Source: Glycomyces fuscus (GTDB lineage: Bacteria; Actinomycetota; Actinomycetes; Streptosporangiales; Streptosporangiaceae). From it: a stretch of 64,000 nt of DNA. The notes beneath the pieces were generated by a model. It saw only the letters and a program-made list of their open reading frames with translations. It was not told the DNA's origin and ran no database searches. Every line of letters begins with the position of its first letter. Within the stretch, counting starts at the first letter, position 1. The position numbers and the translations under genes are program-made. Of this stretch, positions 60,669 through 64,000 are shown one piece after another. The DNA is taken from contig NYMS01000001.1 of NCBI GenBank assembly GCA_002529455.1, positions 1 through 64,000 of the forward strand, read 5' to 3'.

Positions 60669-62035
60669 CAGCGGTTCACCTCCTGGGTCAGGGCGCGGTG
60701 CGCCGCACGGCCGCGCGCGGCGGCGGTCTCGGCGGACAGGGTGCGCAGCTCACCGCGGTCGACGACGGTGTCCCCGCCGACCCAGAGCCGCTCCAGGGGC
60801 GGGGTGGGGCCGAAGACCGCCGCCACCACCGGGTCCGCGATCACGTCGTAGCCGAACCCGTCCACCCGCCACAGGGCGATGTCGGCCAGCTTGCCCACCG
60901 CCAGGGAGCCCAGTTCGGCGTCGCGGCCCAGCACCCGGGCACCGCCCAGGGTGGCCATCTCCAGCGCCTGGCGGGCGCTGAGCGCGGTGGGGCCCCTGCG
61001 GGCGCGCGCCATCAGCAGCGCCTGGTGCATCTCACCGGCCAGCGGCGTCAGCTCGCTGGAGGCCGGGCCGTCCACGCCCAGGCCCACCGGCACGCCCGCC
61101 TCCAGCAGCTCGGGGACCCGGCAGATCCCCGCGCCCAGACGGGCGTTGGAGGTGGGGCAGTGCGCCACCCCGGTGCCCGTGGCCGCGATCCGCCCGATCG
61201 CCGCGTCCGACAGGTGCACGGCGTGCGCGAACCACACGTCCGGGCCCAGCCAGCCGAGCTTCTCGGCGTACTCCACGGGGGTGCACCCGAACTCGTCCAG
61301 GCACTGCTCCTCCTCGTCGAGCGTCTCGGCCAGGTGGGTGTGCAGCCGCACCCCCCGGTCCCGGGCCAGCGCCGCGCTCTCCACCAGCAGCTCGCGCGAG
61401 ACCGAGAACGGCGAGCACGGGGCCACCGCCACCCGCGTCATCGCGTCGGGCGCGGTGTCGTGGTGGGCGTCGATCGCCGCGGAGGTGCCCTCCAGGGCCT
61501 GCTCCAGGGTCTCCACCACGGCGTCCGGCGGCAGCCCGCCCTGGCTCCTGCCCCGGTCCATCGACCCGCGGGCCAGGTCCAGGCGCACGCCCACCTCGCG
61601 GGCGGCCTCCACCTCGGCGGCCACGATGTCGCCGCGGCCCGAGGGGTACACGTAGTGGTGGTCGGAGGCGGTCGTGCACCCCGACAGCGCCAGGTGGGCC
61701 AGACCGGCCGAGGTCGTCCCCGACACCACGCCGGCGTCCAGCCGGCCCCAGATCTCGTAGGAGCCCGACAGCCACTCGAAGAGCGTGCCGTCGGCGAACA
61801 GCCCCTGCGTCGCCCACTGGTAGAGGTGGTGGTGGGTGTTGACCAGACCCGGCGTGACCAGGCACCCGCGCCCGTCCACGCGTTCGAGGCCCCCGGCCCC
61901 CGCGGCCGGGCCCGCGCCCACCGCGGCGATACGGCCCCCGCGCACCACCACGTGCCCGTCGGCGTACTCCGCGCCGTCCACGGTCACCACGTGGGCGCCC
62001 TCGACGACGAAACCGCTCCCGTCCACCGCGCTCAC
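60668..62035 (-). CDS. 8-oxoguanine deaminase-like amidohydrolase
   Basis: 455 residues of the AtzF/TrzN amidohydrolase superfamily: TPGLVNTHHHLYQWATQG (metal His pair, near 68), HTHLAETLDEEEQC (near 250), AHAVHLSD, HCPTSNARLGAGI, and GLGVDGPASSE (metal Asp, near 315). This is the arrangement of 8-oxoguanine deaminases, which yield urate; guanine or other aminopurine deamination is an alternative. GTG 62035 overlaps the stop of the 2Fe-2S subunit by 4 bases. Its place inside a xanthine dehydrogenase operon supports purine deamination feeding urate formation. Confidence 0.88.
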   Translation of the reverse strand: MSAVDGSGFVVEGAHVVTVDGAEYADGHVVVRGGRIAAVGAGPAAGAGGLERVDGRGCLVTPGLVNTHHHLYQWATQGLFADGTLFEWLSGSYEIWGRLDAGVVSGTTSAGLAHLALSGCTTASDHHYVYPSGRGDIVAAEVEAAREVGVRLDLARGSMDRGRSQGGLPPDAVVETLEQALEGTSAAIDAHHDTAPDAMTRVAVAPCSPFSVSRELLVESAALARDRGVRLHTHLAETLDEEEQCLDEFGCTPVEYAEKLGWLGPDVWFAHAVHLSDAAIGRIAATGTGVAHCPTSNARLGAGICRVPELLEAGVPVGLGVDGPASSELTPLAGEMHQALLMARARRGPTALSARQALEMATLGGARVLGRDAELGSLAVGKLADIALWRVDGFGYDVIADPVVAAVFGPTPPLERLWVGGDTVVDRGELRTLSAETAAARGRAAHRALTQEVNR

Positions 62036-62535
62036 GAGTCACCCCCCGCCCGCCGCGAGGCGGCCAGGCGCACCGCGTCGAGGATCTTCTCGTACCCGGT
62101 GCACCGGCACAGGTTGCCCGCCAGCGCCTCACGGATCTCGGCGTCCTCCGGCGCGGGCAGCCCCGCGCCCACCGTGCGCTCCAACAGGTCGTCGGTCTGC
62201 ACCAGCAGGCCCGGCGTGCAGAACCCGCACTGGACCGCGCCCGCCTCCACGAAGGCCTCCTGCACCGCGCCCAGCTCGCGCTCGGCGCCCCCGCCCCGGG
62301 ACAGGCCCTCCACGGTGCGCACCTCGCGCCCCTGCGCCTGCCCGGCGGCGATCATGCACGAACACGCCGTCACACCGTCGAAGTAGACCGTGCACGAACC
62401 GCACTCGCCCTGTTCGCAGGCGTTCTTGCTGCCCGGCAGCCCCAGCCGCTCGCGCAGCACGTACAGCAGGCTCTCGCCCGGCCACACGTCGTCGGCCGTG
62501 ACGTCCTCGCCGTTGACCCTGAAACTCACGCGCAT
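62032..62535 (-). CDS. Xanthine dehydrogenase-type 2Fe-2S subunit
   Basis: 167 residues. First cluster Cys in NACEQGECGSC (40, 45, 48) and at 60 (TACSC region, with an extra Cys at 58). The second cluster is in VQCGFCTPG (near 103-106) and LCRCTGYEKI (near 143-145). Normal length for PucE/XdhC small subunits; it shuttles electrons between the Mo site and FAD. ATG 62535 overlaps the end of the FAD gene by 10 bases. Confidence 0.93.
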   Translation of the reverse strand: MRVSFRVNGEDVTADDVWPGESLLYVLRERLGLPGSKNACEQGECGSCTVYFDGVTACSCMIAAGQAQGREVRTVEGLSRGGGAERELGAVQEAFVEAGAVQCGFCTPGLLVQTDDLLERTVGAGLPAPEDAEIREALAGNLCRCTGYEKILDAVRLAASRRAGGDS

Positions 62536-63395
62536 CGCGTGGCTCCCTTCCGGTAGTCGGTGACCGACCAGCTCAGCGCGCGGCGTGCCATCACCGAGAG
62601 CGCGTGCCTGCGGTACTCGGCGCTGCCCCGCTGGTCGTCGATGGGGCGGGCGGCCGCGGCCACCAGCTCGCCGAACCGGCGCACCACCGGCTCCGCGAGC
62701 GGACGGCCGTCCTCCCAGTCGAACTCCGCCGCCAGGAACTTCTCGGCCGCCTCCGCGCGCAGCGGTGTGGGACCGGCCGAGCCGACCCCCGTCCCCACGG
62801 CCCGGCGCCGGGTGTCCAGTGCCAGCGAGAAGGAGGTCACCGCGATGACCATCGCGTTGCGCGTGCCGATCTTGGCGAACTGCTGGGGGCCCGTCGGCTC
62901 GGGCAGCAGCACCGCCGTGATCAGCTCGTCCGCCTGCCGCGCCGTCGTGCGCAGCGACAGGTAGAACTCGCGTGCGGGCACCCGGCGCCTGCCCCGCACC
63001 GACGCCAGCTCGACCACCGCGTCGGTGGCCAGCAGCGGCGGGTGGCACTCCCCGGCGGGCGAGGCGCCGCCCAGGTTGCCGCCCACGGTGCCGCGGTTGC
63101 GGATCTGCGGGGAGGCCACCGAGCGGGAGGCCCTGGCCAGGGCCGGCGCCCGCTCCGACAGGTGCTCGATCACCTTGGTGTAGGACACGCCGGCGCCCAG
63201 GCGGGTGTACTCCCCGTCCGGCCCGAACTCGGCCAGTTCCGGGATCCGGGTCAGGTCGATCAGGGCGGGCGGCCGCCTCTTGTCGAAGTTGAGCTCCACC
63301 ATCACGTCGGTGCCGCCCATGATGGGCACCGCCTCGGGCAGGGCGCTCTTGGCCTCAAGGGCCTCCTCCAGTGTGGAGGGGCTCAGGAACTCCAT
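62526..63395 (-). CDS. Xanthine dehydrogenase-type FAD-binding subunit
   Basis: 289 residues: PIMGGTDVMVELNFDKRRPPALIDLTRIPEL (FAD loop), SPQIRNRGTVGGNLGGASPAGECHPPLLATDA (second FAD motif), and a C-terminal CO_deh_flav_C region from about residue 175. It lacks the four-Cys insertion of the PaoB-like paralogue at 52757. ATG 63395 with GAGGA at 7 bases. First gene of the operon FAD - 2Fe-2S - deaminase - Mo subunit, divergent from a PucR regulator 265 bases away. Confidence 0.91.
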   Translation of the reverse strand: MEFLSPSTLEEALEAKSALPEAVPIMGGTDVMVELNFDKRRPPALIDLTRIPELAEFGPDGEYTRLGAGVSYTKVIEHLSERAPALARASRSVASPQIRNRGTVGGNLGGASPAGECHPPLLATDAVVELASVRGRRRVPAREFYLSLRTTARQADELITAVLLPEPTGPQQFAKIGTRNAMVIAVTSFSLALDTRRRAVGTGVGSAGPTPLRAEAAEKFLAAEFDWEDGRPLAEPVVRRFGELVAAAARPIDDQRGSAEYRRHALSVMARRALSWSVTDYRKGATRCA

Positions 63396-63660
63396 GCTCG
63401 GTCCTCTTGTCGCCACGGTCGTGCCGCCGCTCACTCGCGGCCTGCGCGGTCCTTCGGTCGTGTCATCCCTGGTGGGTCTCGTCGATGCTGTGAAGTACAC
63501 CACTGGGAGCGCGGTCGCTACCAGCAAGCGATGACATGAAGTGTTCGCGGAACGAACGGTTATCGTTGGGCGTTTCCTACAAGTGGCGTCACCGGAGTAA
63601 GATCCTCCGCCGCACCACCCGGGGGCGCCCGCCGCCCACACGAGCGACAGAGGGACGTTC

Positions 63661-64000
63661 ATGCGGATCAGCGAGCTGCTCGCGGTCACACGGCTGCACC
63701 TGAGATTCCTGTCGGGATCCGAGCACGCGCACCGCACCCTGCGGTGGGCCTACACCACCGACCTGCTCGAACCCGCCCGCTACCTGCGCGGCGGCGAGTT
63801 CGTCCTCACCGGCATGATGTGGCGTACCCGCCCCGAGGACTCCCAGACCTTCGTGGCCTCCGTCGCCGGGGCCGGGGCGGTCGCCGTCGGAGCCGGGACC
63901 GCCCTGGGCGAGGTCCCGGCCGACCTGGTGGAGGCCTGCCGCGCCCACGACCTGCCCCTGGTGGAGGTGCCCCCGGAGACCTCCTTCGGCGCGGTCACCG
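63661..64000 (+). CDS. PucR-family regulator, N-terminal part (runs off window)
   Basis: 113 codons are visible, all within a PucR domain: MRISELLAVTRLHLRFLSGSE, WAYTTDLLEPARYLRGGEFVLTGMMW, AVAVGAGTALGEVPADLVEACRAHDLPLVEVPPETSFGAVT. The helix-turn-helix end lies outside. ATG 63661 follows GAGGGAC; TAAGAT at 63598-63603 is a possible -10. Divergent from the xanthine dehydrogenase-type operon, which it probably controls as PucR does in purine catabolism. Confidence 0.9.
   Translation, partial: MRISELLAVTRLHLRFLSGSEHAHRTLRWAYTTDLLEPARYLRGGEFVLTGMMWRTRPEDSQTFVASVAGAGAVAVGAGTALGEVPADLVEACRAHDLPLVEVPPETSFGAVT

Noticed and set aside
1..64000. CRISPR array, tRNA or rRNA genes
   Set aside because: No regularly spaced repeats and no cloverleaf or rRNA-like sequence was recognised in any intergenic region by eye; an automated scan (tRNAscan, Infernal) would be decisive.

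Overview
The window reads as chromosome of a very GC-rich actinomycete, most likely Nocardiopsis or a close relative. This is an inference from three things: pervasive third-position G/C, many GTG starts with several apparently leaderless messages, and a perfect 14-base cellulose-regulator operator of the kind known from Thermobifida and Streptomyces. No rRNA, tRNA, CRISPR array, prophage or replication origin was recognised.

Layout. 1-9.7 kb: the start of a DUF222-type gene, an MFS permease/glycerophosphodiesterase pair, an Rv3235-family protein, an S9 peptidase, a secreted NlpC/P60 hydrolase behind a long leader carrying a Crp-like site, and a glycosyltransferase. 9.9-17.5 kb: a solo PstS lipoprotein, then treY and treZ (trehalose from glycogen) separated by an RlmA-like rRNA methyltransferase, and an alpha/beta hydrolase. 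17.5-24.3 kb: a small lipoprotein, an Erm-type 23S rRNA methyltransferase with a candidate leaderless leader peptide, a phosphotransferase, a decayed IS200/IS605-type element with a broken tnpB, and a divergent ArsR regulator/MFS exporter pair sharing an operator. 24.3-31.3 kb: a flavin-type oxidase, an aldolase plus an atypical 2-hydroxyacid dehydrogenase, an MHS-type permease, a nucleoside-kinase-like protein, a DUF4916 protein and a STAS protein. 31.3-39.1 kb: two bacterial PH-domain membrane proteins divergent from an SPFH protein and a ribbon-helix-helix protein, then an MmyB-like regulator coupled to a membrane protein, a flavoprotein dehydrogenase and another membrane protein. 39.1-43 kb: a zinc alcohol dehydrogenase divergent from Ku, then a secreted CBM2 esterase under two CelR-like sites. 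43-52.6 kb: a DDAH-like hydrolase, a TetR regulator, agmatinase, a PucR regulator, a GAF regulator, and an aminotransferase/D-Ala-D-Ala-ligase pair.

52.7-64 kb is a minus-strand molybdenum hydroxylase region. A four-gene coupled operon (FAD subunit, 2Fe-2S subunit, 8-oxoguanine-deaminase-like amidohydrolase, Mo subunit) runs divergently from a second PucR regulator that continues past the window end. Beside it are an NCS2 purine permease and a second oxidoreductase in which the 2Fe-2S and Mo subunits are fused and the separate FAD subunit has an extra four-cysteine set. Together these suggest purine uptake and oxidation plus a PaoABC-like aldehyde oxidase.

The most interesting items for follow-up are the erm leader, the fused PaoA-PaoC protein and its operator, the SPFH/RHH/PH locus, the catalytic-residue-poor dehydrogenase paired with an aldolase, and the CelR-controlled esterase. 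All start sites are judged by eye from Shine-Dalgarno or -10 spacing. All family names rest on motif recognition, not database searches.
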